64,000 nucleotides of DNA from Arthonia radiata (taxonomy: Eukaryota > Ascomycota > Arthoniomycetes > Arthoniales > Arthoniaceae): the NCBI GenBank assembly GCA_002989075.1, contig PSQN01000005.1, forward strand, positions 1,563,241 to 1,627,240. The letters are read 5' to 3'. The notes under the pieces were generated by a model. It saw only the letters and a program-made list of their open reading frames with translations. It was not told where the DNA came from and searched no databases. Within the stretch, counting starts at the first letter, position 1; each line of letters opens with the position of its first letter. Made by a program: the position numbers and the translations under genes. Positions 47,701 through 60,467 of this stretch are shown one piece after another.

Positions 47701-48696
47701 TTTACTCTATTATCTATAATAAGTTAGTAGTTTTAATAGAAGGAAAGAAATAAACTTATATAGGTGTTATATAAGATAATTAAGGCTTTAGTATACTTAA
47801 TAAAGTAATTATAATAGTAGGAATAAGTATTATTATTACTAGTAGTCTTACTATAGATATAGAGTAAGGCTAAAGATATATTAAAAGTATAGTAATACTT
47901 ATTAGAGACTTTTAAGAGAGGATTATAAGACAATTTCTTTAACTTATACTAAGAATGTAAGGCAATACCTAATTTATTATAGGTACTATTAGCAGTCTAT
48001 ACTTTATTAGAGATACTATATTAGTTAGTATATTTAGTAAAGAAATAGAGAATACTTATAAGCTATAGCATAGAACGTATTTAACGTAGTAAGGAATATT
48101 AATAATAGTAGGCTAAGACGCTATTTATATTAGAATCTTAGTAAGATTATTAAATTAAGCTATTATAGACTATAAAGGGTTTAAAATAGATCTATAATAT
48201 ATTAGCGATAGTAGTAAATTTATTATAAAATATATTATATATTCTATACTTCTAGCCCTTTTAGCTCTATACTTATCTCTAGGCTAATCTATATCTAAAA
48301 AAAGACTATAGCGGCTTTATAAAGATAGTAGAAGTCTATAGATATACTTTTTATATATCTTAAGCCCTTATATACGTCTTAAAAAGTTGTTCTTATAAAT
48401 AAAATATATATAGATTAAATCTATAACTATTATATATAGGCTTACGCCTTATACTATCTATAGAGCTATTAAGAAAACCTTAATTAGCTTAAGTATTTTA
48501 TTATTATTGCTACTATACTAATAAATATTAAATAACCTTTTAAACAGCTAGGCAATATAAGCGCTCTAGTAATGTATCTATTATACTACGCCTTTAGCTA
48601 GCTAGTAGTAAGGTATTATTAGTATATTAGATATATTAGTATAGTTTAATATATTAATAAAAAGGATAAGAGTAAGCTTTATAGGAGAAGCTCTAT

Positions 48697-48707
48697 AAGA
48701 AAGAAGG
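48697..48707 (+). other. Polypurine tract of the gypsy element
   Basis: AAGAAAGAAGG directly upstream of the right-hand copy of the LTR start; this is where plus-strand DNA synthesis is primed in LTR retrotransposons. Confidence 0.5.
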
Positions 48708-48714
48708 TAATTAT

Positions 48715-48767
48715 AGTACTATAGCTATACTACAGCTACCCTAGGGCCGCTCTAGAACTAGAGCGGC
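48715..48767 (+). repeat. Direct repeat, right copy, ending in a 22-nt palindrome
   Basis: Second copy of the LTR start. Positions 48,746-48,767 form a near-perfect palindrome (GCCGCTCTAG-AA-CTAGAGCGGC, arms of 10). The same hairpin in decayed form is at 41,739-41,760. The inverted gypsy LTR starts at the very next base. Confidence 0.65.
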
Positions 48768-49105
48768 TGTAACGCCGATTGCTGGGAGAACCAAACTAAG
48801 GCTTACTTGCCTTATATACTTATCGACCTTAGTAGTAGGTATCTTGTATACTAAAGACTAAAAGGTAGGAGAGACAAAATAGATTATAGAAGGTAAGAGG
48901 GGCTTAACTAAAGTAGATAGAAGGTAAAGTATGTTACTTAAATATAGTTAAAAAACTTATATTTAAATATTAAGTTAATAAACTAAAGTCTATTCTAAGG
49001 TTAGCTATTAATTTAACTATATAGTTTAAGATATAAAAGTATATTTTTCTGTATTTAATAGTCTTAATAGTTTCTTTGTTGTATAGTTAAGATTTTATTG
49101 TAATA
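48768..49105 (-). repeat. LTR of the inverted gypsy copy (3' LTR)
   Basis: Reverse complement of the second half of the LTRs at 54,976 and 63,251 (shared GGCTTAACTAAAGTAGATAG, here near 48,900). The far end is estimated from TGTAATA at about 49,105; similarity to the other LTRs weakens after about 49,020, so this is a variant or more decayed LTR. Confidence 0.55.
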
Positions 49106-52100
49106 TAGCGACGTTGCCGACGTTACTATATTAAAGTAGTCGGGTATATTGTATAATACTTTAATAAGGCTAGCTGCGCTTAGCTCTGTACTAGTCTAAT
49201 GTAGTAAGATTGTAATATAAGGTCTCCTCTTTAAGGCTAGTTATCTTTAACGGCTCTAGAGACATTAAAACTTTATTATTGCTCTATAGTAGATTTAATT
49301 CTATAAGTCGTTATATTTAAAGTTAAGAAGACTTTTAACGCTAATAAAGCGTTTAAGATTAATATCGTTCTTGCTAAAGTTTATAGTTAAGAAATACCTT
49401 TATATTTTTATTACTCTTATTTAAGTAAGAAGTATGTTCTAAAGTCTGAAAAGGTATTGTACTTTATATATATTTGCGACAAGAAGTTGTATAACGTTCG
49501 TTCGTCGTTAGAGAATATTTAGTTTTTAGTCTAACGTCTATTTAGTCGGTTCTAACTTACTTAGCTTAGAGTATTTATTTTTAGTACTTATAGGTATTAG
49601 ATATCCTTTAGAGGCAATATAAGCGTTTAACAGAAGAAAAGTAAATCGTTTGTACGGCGAAAAGGTAGCGCGAAGTTATTAAAGCGGCGGTTGTAAATTT
49701 AGAGAAGAAGCTTAAAAAGTTGTACGTTTAGGTACAGAATAAAATAAATTAGAATAATATATTGTTCGAAGAAGAATAGCTAGCGGCTATATTTAGTAGT
49801 AATATTATTAATATACCGAGTAGCTTAAGTATAGATTTTTATAATAATTTATATTTAAAGTTAGATAGTAGGCTACTAATATAGTAAGCTAGTTCGTTTA
49901 TAGGTAACTTAGATACTAACGGAGCGTATTAAGTAGTAAATTAGAGTATTAGTACTGCTACGACCGATTAATATTTTAGTTCTAATATTGCTAAATAGTA
50001 TCTTTATAGTTAGTTAGATTATATTTCGGTTTCTATTAATCTTTGTATTTAGAGTATCTTTTCTATTTTATAAGATACTGTCGTTTGCCTCAGTATTATT
50101 TATAAGCTTAAATTATGTCGATCTTATATTCTAGTTCTTAATTATTAGAAAGGATTTCTAAGTTAAATCGTTCTGCTTCTCGAAAGTAGGCTAGTTTTAA
50201 TAGCGCTACGTAGAATACAGAATATATTCTTATTGTCTTTAGGAGTTTAAGTTTAAACGTTATAGATCTTAATTGCTGTAAGATTTTAAATAGTTCTGTT
50301 TTAGTGTAGTCGAGTTTTTTGCTTAATTTAATAGTTTTTAAGTTTCTTATTAGTAAGTAAGCTCTTCCCCCTTCTTTTATACTTATATTTGGGATAGTTC
50401 TTAACTTATTATACTATTTTCTAGTTTGTTTGTTAATAAACTCGCTGTTAGACTTTAACTACTAGTATAAGGTTTTTATCCTCGTAGCTATTCGTATAGC
50501 TGTTTCGTTTTCTATAGTATTCTGTAGTTATTTATCTTAAAGAGAGTAATAGCTATATAAGACATAGAACGAAGTTATCTTAATTATATCGTTCTTTATA
50601 TTATTATACGCGGCTTGCGCTACTAGTAGTAATTATACCTAGTTGTCTTGCTAGTAGTTAATATATACTTAAAGATACTATTTTAGTGTTTAATTTATTC
50701 GTTCTGTCTATCTATCTGTCTACAGATAGAATAAAGTAGATATTTTCTACTTCGTTCTTAATTACTGTATTAGAGATATCTAAAATCGTAAGACGAATTT
50801 TTAGTCTCTGTCTAAGACAATTCTTTGTGGTTAACTATAGTTAGTTAGGATAATTTAAAGAAATATATATACTAATTGTTCTAAATTGCTAGCTTTCTTA
50901 TAAAATACAAAGTACGCGTATTTTATTAGTTTGTTATATATTACTAGAATAGCGTCGTAAGCTACCTCTATAAGCAGGTTCTTGAAAATTAGTAACTTGG
51001 TAATAAAGTTTAGTAAGACTGTATATTATAGTCTTTTAGGTGTCTCTAGTAGTTGTAACTCGCTATAGAGCGAGTACCTTGAGTGTTTGGTCCTTACGTA
51101 TATATTATATTCTTAGATATATATTTTAACGTAGTGTTAGATTCTTAGGATATAGTAGGTCCTTATAATCTTTTTAATAGTGTTATTAATACTCTTATAT
51201 TCTTTTATTAGGTAATCGTAGAAATTACTAATAATATATCGGATTAGATTTCTTAGAACATAGATTTTGCCTTAAAATTTATAATAATCCTTATTGTTCT
51301 TAGTTAGTCTTAGATATCGTTTCTTGTTTTTCTAATAGGTCTTAGAGTCGTTTAGAATGTCTAGAATTCGGCTATTTAGTTTAATAACAAACTCGATTGT
51401 TATAGCTAATTAATTATATCTAATCTTATTATTGTGTTCTTAAAATATTACATGCTCGACGTGTTCTTTGTTATTAAGATAATTTAGACGTTAGCTTAGA
51501 GCGTCGGCTCTATCGTTCTTGAAACCCTTTTTATAGGTAATAACAAAGTTATATAGAGCTATAGTTTCTAACTATCTAACTTATCTACAGTTAAGTTTCT
51601 TTATTGTTATAAAGTAAGTTAAGTTCTTATAGTTTATATATACTATAATTATATAGTTTACTTCTTTTAAGTAAGCTCGCTATATCTCGAATACTGCTAT
51701 TATAGCTAAAAGCTCTTTATTGTAAATATCGTAGTTCTATTTTATAGGTAATAATTTTTTTAAGTAGAAAGCTACTAGTTTAAGCTTTCTTTCCTTATTA
51801 TTTTAACTTATATATACTCTAATTGTATAGTCTAACGCATCTATTTCTATAAAGATTGGCAGATTAGAGTTAAATATTACTAGTATAGACTCAATCTTAA
51901 AAGCTTTCTTAAGTTCTTTAAATACTAATCATTCTTTTTACGTCTAAAAGAATTCTATTAATGATTTTGTCTGTTAAGACAGCGGTGCTGTAATTCGACT
52001 AAAGTTAAATATCTATTGTCTATAATAGTTAACAAAATTAAGAAACTATTGTAGTTATTTTATATTCTTCGATATAAGCTAGGTTAGAATAGATTAAATC

Positions 52101-52950
52101 TTCGAATCTTTTATTTAGAGACTGTACTCGGTAATTATAAATCTAAGAAATTTGACGGATTATTGGTAAAACTAGGTTTTCTCAATATTAATTTATAAAT
52201 TAGTACGCACTAATCTTTTTAATACCTTTTTAATATGTTTCTTATATTCTTCTAATATACGGCTATATACCAGGATATCGTTTAGATAAGTAGTTATAAA
52301 TATATCTAGATAATCGCTAAGTATGTTGTTAATTAATTTCTAAAATAATGCTGGTACGTTTATTAGCTCAAAAGGTATAACGCAATACTTAAAAAGTCTT
52401 TATCTAGTATAGAAGACTATTTTCTATTCTTCGCCTTTCTTTTTATAAATTAGATTGTAGGCTCTTTATAAGTTAAACTTAGTAAACTATTGTACGTTAT
52501 ACAATTAATCTATAATTTTGTCGATATATAGTAAAGAGTACTAATTTTTAATAGTTACTCTGTTTAATTGTTTATAGTCTACGTAAAGTTGTAGTTTACT
52601 ATTCTTCTTTAATACAAAGAGTATTAGATATTCGGCTGGTAATATTAACTTCCGGATAAAGTTCTTTTTAAGATTCTTGTCGAAATAGTCATAGAGCGCT
52701 TAATTTTCTGCTTCTAATAGAAAGTATATTAAACTAAATATTAGCGTTTTACCTTCTTATAGAGGTATTATATAATCTTACGGTTTATATTCTAAGAGAG
52801 CTAAGTTTGACTTAGCTTTCTTAAATAGATATCAGAATTAATTATATTTCTCGGGTATCTTAGTAATTAACTAAGTACTAATTGTTGTATAGAATTATTA
52901 ACGTATAGTTGTCCCTTATTTATATCTACGTATAGTTAGCTATAAATAAG
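48768..52950 (-). mobile_element. Ty3/gypsy retrotransposon, inverted copy related to the 54,976 element
   Basis: Reading the minus strand, sequence from about 52,950 down to 51,200 aligns with 58,100-59,960 of the plus-strand gypsy (shared landmark CAGCACCGCTGTCTTAACAG, reverse complement near 51,975). It carries reverse transcriptase (catalytic box YLND at 52,288-52,277, Asp changed to Asn), RNase H and a full-length integrase region to about 49,200. The 3' LTR is at 48,768-about 49,105, starting TGTAACGCC in plus-strand orientation. Homology to the plus-strand copy stops near 52,950. RIP is moderate; CpG survives. Confidence 0.75.
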
Positions 52951-54975
52951 ATTGTAATCTAGGTATAGGGCAGGAAGCAGTTAGATAGCAAAAAGGATCT
53001 AAATAGGCTCTACTAGTATTTAAGCTAATTATTAAGGAGACTAGAAAGAAATACGTTTACTAGAGAAAAGATATTCTTCTAGAATCGTAGCCTTCTTAAA
53101 TAGACAACATTCTATTCTAATTTGCTATCGGAACATTTATATATTATAACTGCCTTCTCTCTTAAGGAGAATCGCCCTTAATCTAAGTGTAATCCGCTAT
53201 CTCTATCGTACCTTCTATTTATTGTCTTACGTAGAGCAACATCCTCGTCAAAAACCTACTGGCTTATATCTACGTTTAGTCGGGAAAAGAGTAATGTTGC
53301 TTACTGTTATCCTACGCGTCGTTTAGTGCTAGTTTTCTGCAGTACTAAGTTATAATACTAAGCTTTACTTTTAATTTAAAGCTCTCGAGCCTAAGTTATA
53401 AGCTCGGTAGTAAGGTTGTATATTATTTTTATCTAATTTTGTATTCTTTTATATACTCTTATGCACGCTTTTACTAATTAATTGCCCCTATAGATAGTAG
53501 CAACCTACGTAAATAGACTTCTTTGCTTCTATATTAGTATCTGTAGGCAGAAGCTTTGTTATCGGTACCTAACAATAGGTATAAAACAAGACTCTTGCTC
53601 TTTTAAACTTTCTCTTTCTTTCTTTAATATTATTATACTCTTCTACTTAGTCTACAAGCTTCTCTTTTTTAGTAGACCTTTACTTCTCTTCTTAAGTAAT
53701 AAGTTTGTAGCTAATTCAATGTTAGATTATCTTTAATTTGTCTTTATAATCTCTACTATATTGGGTTTTAACCCCGTTAATAAACTCGCTACTAGAGTAA
53801 GCTCTTCTAAAGCGCTAACTTACCGCTTAACTTACAGCATTAAGAACTTTAAAGCTACTATTAATTTTAAAGCTCTTCTTCGTAACGTTTGTAAGAAGAA
53901 AGCTTTTAAGATTGCTTTATTAATTTTTAAATTATCTACGGCTTCTCTTAATTTACGCTCTCTCAAACTAAATAGCGTATCTCTAACTTCTATAACTTCT
54001 TATAAGTCTACTATCTCTTATTACTTTGTTTTAGTCTAACTGTTAGTATTTTAGCTTATTAAAAGCGTTACGTCTGTAAAGATAACTTTAACGATAACAA
54101 GATTGTCCGTTCTCTCTATTACCGCGGTACTGCTTATAAGCCCGAGTCGTCTATAAAGTCTTGTCGGTCTGCCTCCTCGAATCCTACTTTTTACGCTGTA
54201 TCTACGTTAATTTAGTCTTAGCTAAAGGCTTACGTTTTGGTATATTGCTATTGCATAAAGATCTTATTTAGCGATATAGCTGTATATAGTAGTCCTTCCG
54301 CAAACTCTAATTTTAAGTATTATAAGAACTAAACCTACAAGTAGTCTAAAAGATAGTACGCTAAGTATACTCGCTATACTAGTATTAAGAGGTTAGAAGA
54401 TAAGTATAAGATAGTAAGTCTAATATTCTCCCGTCTTAAATACTAATTAACTCTATATTAACGTATACTAGGTTTCTGCTTGGTAGAGACGTACCTACAA
54501 CCTTCTTATACGTACTAACTTCTTCTTAACCTTTAGCGAGAACGTCTAGAATAATAAAGAGTCTTTCTATAACGACTATCTTACTCTACTTCGCGTCTTT
54601 TACGTTTAGCTATAGGCCTAATAGCGCGGTCTAGATACTAAGTCGGTTAAGTAGGCCAATACTAACAATTTTAAGCGTATTAAGGCGCTACGCTAGAGCT
54701 TCGATTCTAATATAGAGTTGTACGGCCCTTAGCCGCCTATAAATAAGACCTCTTATAAGCTAGCTATAATAAATCTAGTTAATTAGATTTAGAACCGCGT
54801 CGACGGTAGTCGTAGCTAGGTTAAGTAGTATTATACCGCCGATCTATACTAACTTCGGTACTAGTTTGGATAGTCTTCTCGTAGTTTTCTGTCTTTTGTT
54901 TGGCTAGAGTTTTAGTCTATATAAGTAGTTTTCCTTGGCCTATCGGAATAATTCTATATTTTCTCTCTGTATAAG
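52951..54975. repeat. Repeat-like DNA of unclear identity, possibly the 5' part of the inverted gypsy
   Basis: About 2 kb between the end of homology of the inverted gypsy and the LTR at 54,976. On the minus strand about 53,760-54,030 a frame reads protein-like and helical (SLRERKLREAVDNLKINKAI), as in Gag proteins, with a few stops. The plus-strand 92-codon frame at 53761-54039 is its antisense. This would fit a Gag region diverged from that of the plus-strand gypsy, but I could not confirm it. Confidence 0.4.
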
Positions 54976-55446
54976 TATTACGGGCACCAGTTCCAGACGG
55001 CCTAGCGTACATTCAAGTATTAACTACCGCTAGTTATCTTAGTTCTACAAGCATTATTCCCGACTAAGCCTATAAACCTGCTATAGACATTATCGAACAA
55101 GATAGCTATAAAGGCCTATATTCCCTACAAATCCGATATAGGTATTATTAGGTTAACGGACACAGAGGAACTTCTCTATATACCTTAGACTATATAGCTA
55201 AAATAATAGCCGACCTTAGAATAGACTTTAGTCTATTAACTTAATATTTGAATATAAGTTTCTTAACTATATTTAGGTAACGTACTTTACCTTCTATCTA
55301 CTTTAGTTAAGCCCCTATTACCCTCTATAATCTGTCTCGCCTCTTCTACCTTTTAGTCTCTAGTATACGAGATAACTACTACTAAGGTCGATAAGTATAT
55401 AAGATAAGTAAGCCTTAGTTTAGTTCTCCTAGCGACCGGCGTTATA
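54976..55446 (+). repeat. 5' LTR of the plus-strand gypsy (471 bp)
   Basis: Starts TATTACGGGCACCAG (TG altered to TA) and ends GGCGTTATA (from TTACA). The match at 63,251-63,722 starts TGTTACGGGTACCAG, which shows the original TG end. Confidence 0.8.
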
Positions 55447-58400
55447 CTTTAATAGACTCGCTACAAAAGCAGAGAAAGTAGATTAGTTATGTCTACTACT
55501 TTAACACCTAACAGCCGCAACGCTGCAAATAGATTAGCCAACAGAATAGCTAGTACGAGTAAGATATTGAACGTTAATACTAAGATAGAAAAAAGCTTCT
55601 TAGATAAACGTTTTGAAGTTACTTTATTTTTAATACGCCTAGCTATATACTTTAAAACTTATAAAGACTAGTTCCTGAACAATACTACTATAGTTCTATT
55701 CGCTACCTTTTATATAAATAGAGATACTTATAAGTAGGTTAAGTACTACTTTAACGATTTCTTATTTACTCTAATAAAGAGTAGACGCGAGGATACCGAT
55801 AAGTTCTTTGCTAGCTTTATCTTCTTTTAGAAGAAGCTTCGTAAAATCTTTAAATAGATCGACGCTAGACGCGTCGCTACTAGAAAGCTTAGAAACCTTA
55901 AGTAAATAGAACTAGCAAGTAGATACGCCGTCGAATTTATATAGTATGCTAATTAAATAGGATAGAACAAGAAATCCCTTATTGAGACCTTTTACGAGGG
56001 ACTTAAGGATTATATTAAGAAAATAATCTATATTCGTAGAGAAAAGTTTAATAATCTCGATAACTTTATACAACGAGCAAAGGAGATTGACGACAGCAAC
56101 TTTAAAAGATAGATAAAAAAGAAGAGTAACCCTACTAACAGATTCTATAGAACAAAGAATCGAGCAAACTTACGATAAGACTGAGGCGATCTAATAGAGC
56201 TAGATTTTATAAAGCCTCAAAGGAAACTAAACAACTAAGAAAGAGAATACAGAATAAAGAATAAGCTATACTTGTATTACAGAAAGCTAGGGCATTAAGT
56301 TAAGAAATATCGTTCTAAGAAACAACAGTTTAACAGTATAGAACAAAACAGGCACAATAATCGACCTTAGAAGCCCTACTCTCCGCAATAATAGTTCAAT
56401 ATAACTATCTAGACGCAGGAAGACAGCGGCTGCGATAAGGCGATAAAATTACTAGCAACCTTCTCCGACCGTTAATGTATAGATCTAACCGAGGGTCGTT
56501 CTCTACAAGAATTAGGTCTTCTACAAAAGATTATTTAGAACTAATATAAGTACGTTACTAAGCTAACTAAGGATTAAAAGAATATCTACTGGAGTGCCTT
56601 TTGTAACTATAAAAACACTTACTAGGTTTCTTTTAACAAGAAGCACAACGGATAGAACTTATTTAACTTGTATAAAAACTGGGACACAGACATCGAGTTA
56701 TAAGAAGAAACAAAGGAACAACAAATAAAAAGGAAACAACAAAATTTATGGAACTAGAACAACATTAACCGCACTATTCCGAGGTAGTAGATATAAGATA
56801 CCGTTGTACTATATAAAATACTATTTTAGACTGCGTGCTACGATAACGATTGTACGACCCACGAATCCGATAAATTAGGATTAGAATAGTAGCTAAAGAA
56901 ACCGATATCTCTAAAACAAGATTCGATATAAAAACTAGGCCTTATCCGAGGACAACCTAGGTTATCTTATCTAGAAACCTAAGGGGAATTTAAAAAAGAA
57001 CAGACCGTAGAGGCTAAGTAAGATAGCAGCTATAATACTTTATAGACAAGATAACAACTTAAAGATAAAAATATAGATTCTAATAATATAGAATCCTTGC
57101 TTAAGGACGATACTAACTAAGAAGAACAAACTTTAATTTGTTGAGAAGGAATAATATAGAGACTTTGTTAGTTAGCCTTCTACAATAGAAAGTTGAGCGC
57201 TAATAAAGACTATAATAATATTCTAGGATATATTTACTTACGTCTACAACAACTAGTAGACTACCTTATTAAGGGTCTAAAATTATGTGGTTAGTATTAA
57301 TATCTTTAACTAACAATATACAATCTATAGACACAACAAGTTTTAACTAGCAATAGTTATATAATTAAAGTAGAGATTGTAAATAATAAACTAAACGTTA
57401 TAATAAAAGCAGTACCAGGACATTTTATATAGAAATTCTTATAGCAGATTAACTAACAATAAATTCTAGTACCTAGAATACTCTAGAACGTATACAATTA
57501 ACAGGAAAAAGACTAGAACAACTACTTCGAGGGTAGTAGTACCGGCCTGTCCAACGATTAGACCCTCTAAGAGTCTAGCTCTGTACAAGCTTAGCTGCCT
57601 ACAAAACATACTTACACACTTAAGCAACAATAAACTACAGAAACATTAAAATTATAATCGATTTAAACGCAATAGGCAACTTTATTTTAATATACTGTGT
57701 TAAAGAGTACCAGATATAAATATAAAAGAAGAAATTACTCTACGCACTATCTAGATTTCAAGGGACAGAGAAAAGAGTCGACTACAAGACTTTACTAATA
57801 GATATAACTATTGAGAACTATTAGAAAGAAATTACTTATAATATTGTAGATATTAACTAGTACTACGCTATACTAGGTATACCTTAGTTACAACAATATA
57901 ACCTAGAAGTAGATTAGAGAACTAAAAAACTCCTCTTTACTAGATACAAGCACTCTAAACAAGAGTCGTTCTATAGAATAGATACTCTATAAGCTATTTT
58001 TAGTAGTAAGAATAAGGAGCGCGATAAAAAACTTATACGGGTTAGTACTACTATACTTCAACACTTAGATATCCTATAAGAGGAGTTTAACATAGTATCT
58101 TGTCTATAGCTAGCTATACGCAAGTATAAATAAGAGACAACTGTACGTCAACGATTCTATACAACAACAAGTACTTAGTTAATTACTAAGATACCTAAGG
58201 AATATAATTAATTCCGATATCTATTTAAGAAAGCTAAGCCGGACTTAGCTCTCCTAGAACATAAACTGTAGAATTATACTATACCTTTATAAGAAGGCAA
58301 AACGCCAATATTTGGTCTAATATACTCTCTATTAGAAGCAGAAAATTAAGCGCTCCGCGACTATCTTAACAAAAATCTTAAGAAAGGATTTATCCGAAAA

Positions 58401-59960
58401 TCAATATTATTAGCCGAATACCTGATACTCTTTGTACTAAAGAAGAATAGCAAACTACGACTTTACGTAGATTATAGATAATTAAATAAGATAACTATTA
58501 AAAACTAATACCCTTTACTACGCATCGACGAAATAACAGATCGATTGTACAACGCGTAATAGTTTACTAAGTTTAATCTACAAGAAGCTTACAACCTAAT
58601 CTATATAAAGGAAGGCGAAGAATATAAAACAGCCTTCTATACTAGATACGGACTTTTTGAGTATTGCGTTATACCCTTTAAGCTAATAAATGTACTAGTA
58701 TTATTTTAGAAGCTAATTAACAATATACTTAGTAATTACCTTAATATATTTATAACTACTTATTTAAACGATGTCCTAGTATATAGCTGTATACTAGAAG
58801 AATATAAGAAATATATTAAGAAGGTATTAGAAAAGTTAACGCGTATTAATTTATAGATTAATATCAAGAAAACCTAGTTTTACTAATAATCCGTCGAATT
58901 TCTTAGATTTATAATTACCGAGTACAGTCTTTAAATAGAAGATTTAAAGATCTAATCCGTTTTAACCTGGCCTATACTAAAGAATATAAAATAATTGCAA
59001 TAGTTTCTTAGTTTTACTAACTACTATAGGCGATAAATATCTAACTTTAGCCGAATTACAGCACCGCTGTCTTAACAGACGAAACAATCGATAGAATTCT
59101 TCTAGACGTAGAAAGAATAATTAGTATTTAAAGAGCTTAAAGAAGCTTTTAAGATCGAGCCTATACTAGCAATATTTAACGCTAACCTATTAATTATTAT
59201 AGAAACAGACGCGTTAGACTATATAATTGAAGTATATATAAGTTAGAATAATAAAGAAAGAAAGCTTAGACCAGTAGCTTTCTACTCAAGAAAAATATTA
59301 TCTATAGAACAGAATTACAATATTTACGATAAAGAGCTCTTAGCTATTATAGCAGCATTTAAGATATAGCAAGCTTACCTAGAAGGAGCAAACTATACAA
59401 TTATAGTATATACGGACTATAAGAACCTAACTTACTTTATAACGATAAAAAAACTTAACCGCAGACAGGTTAGATAGTCAGAAACTATAGCTCTATACAA
59501 CTTTATTATTACCTGCAAGAAGAGTTCCGAGAACAATAGAGCCGACGCTCTAAGCTAACGTTTAGATTACCTTAATAACAAGGAATACGTTGAACACACA
59601 ATATTCTAAGAACACAACAACGAGATTAGATACAATTAATTAGCTATAACAACTAAGTTTGTTATCGAACTAGACAGTCGAATCCCAGACATCCTGAACG
59701 ACCCTAAGATCTATTAGAAAAACGAGAAACGACATCTAGGACTAATTAAGAACGACAAGGGCTATTATAAGATTCTAAGACAAGATCTACGTCCCAAGGA
59801 ATCTAATCCAACGTATTATTAGTAACTTCTACGATAACACAACAAAAGAATATAAGGACATCGATAATACTATTAAGAAGATTACAAGAACTTACTATAT
59901 CCTAAGAATCTAACACTACGTCGAGAACTATATCCGAGAATGCGATATATACGCAAGAAC
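54976..59960 (+). mobile_element. Ty3/gypsy retrotransposon, plus strand, interrupted by a copia insertion
   Basis: 5' LTR (54,976-55,446), then Gag from ATG 55,489 (starts MSTTLTPNSRNAANRLANRI), with the zinc knuckle near 56,268 reading LYYRKLGH where C-x2-C has lost a Cys. Reverse transcriptase is readable from about 58,260 ([21 protein letters not shown]) with the catalytic box YLND at 58,761-58,772. RNase H follows (ETDALDYIIEVYIS near 59,195). The integrase H2C2 zinc motif is present at about 59,840-59,957 (ITRTYYILRI then HYVENYIRECDIYART), where the element is cut by the copia LTR at 59,961. The rest of the integrase and the 3' LTR are not seen in the window. Confidence 0.85.
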
Positions 59961-60467
59961 TGTTGGAAATTAACCAACTAGCTGGTTAGCCGGAACCCTT
60001 AGGGGCCTAGAGTATCGGATAGATCCTACTAGCTGTCTCGGTCTAGAATAGAACAAGCCTTTTATCTAAAGGGTCGGGCCTAGTGGCCCGGGCTTAGGTT
60101 AAAAAGGAGTATTGTACGACCCGTTCTAGACAGCTGGCCTGTAGTCTAAGACAACACAAAATAGACTTAGAGACTAACAGTTTTAGATAGACGGAATTAC
60201 TATCTTATATAGTAAGTTATAGGTTATCTAGCCTCTATTAAAAGAACAGATATTTAGTAAGTCCTACACAGGCCGCTAAACTTAGATATATAAGCTAGGA
60301 TTCCTCTAGAGGATTCTAGCTAACAAGACAGACAATACAACAACAGCTTCTCTTTGTTACTAAGTATTGTACCTATAACAAGCCTAAGTATTGTACCAGT
60401 CCTAAGCTAGTGTCGTCTTTCTACTCTTTGTAGTAGTATTCTTCTTCTTCCCTGCATCTTTCTAACA
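59961..60467 (+). repeat. 5' LTR of the copia element (507 bp)
   Basis: Starts TGTTGGAAATTAACCAAC, typical of fungal copia LTRs, and ends TTTCTAACA, giving the TG..CA ends with a 5-base inverted match (TGTTG/TAACA). It is followed directly by GGTTATAAGCCCGGG, a plausible primer-binding site. Confidence 0.85.

Larger units (their letters stand above)
41708..48767 (+). mobile_element. Ty3/gypsy retrotransposon remnant, heavily RIP-mutated, 3' LTR truncated
   Basis: Order Gag-RT-RNaseH-integrase on the plus strand. The Gag zinc knuckle near 43,189-43,233 reads YYKYNKEGYLFYNY, i.e. C-x2-C-x4-H-x4-C with Cys and His turned to Tyr. Reverse transcriptase runs from about 44,260 (IRFFIKLNLYNIYYY) with the catalytic box reading YLDN at 44,513-44,524 instead of YLDD. 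RNase H/tether follow, and the polyprotein ends near 47,360 (KKRGRKS). The first 53 bases are repeated at the right end (48,715-48,767) preceded by a polypurine tract, as for the start of 5' and 3' LTRs; the 3' LTR is cut off where the next element begins. Confidence 0.8.

Noticed and set aside
47733-47933. 66-codon minus-strand frame rich in Tyr/Asn/Ile
   Set aside because: Composition is that expected from A+T-rich DNA; no retroelement or cellular similarity.
48745-48767. Resemblance of GGGCCGCTCTAGAACTAG to a common cloning-vector polylinker
   Set aside because: The match is short, breaks off after CTAG, is part of a palindrome, and a decayed copy occurs 7 kb away within the same element; so it is native sequence, not vector contamination.
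53761-54039. 92-codon plus-strand frame in the repeat zone
   Set aside because: Low-complexity Ser/Leu/Lys sequence antisense to a more protein-like minus-strand frame; open mainly because RIP stops fall on the other strand.
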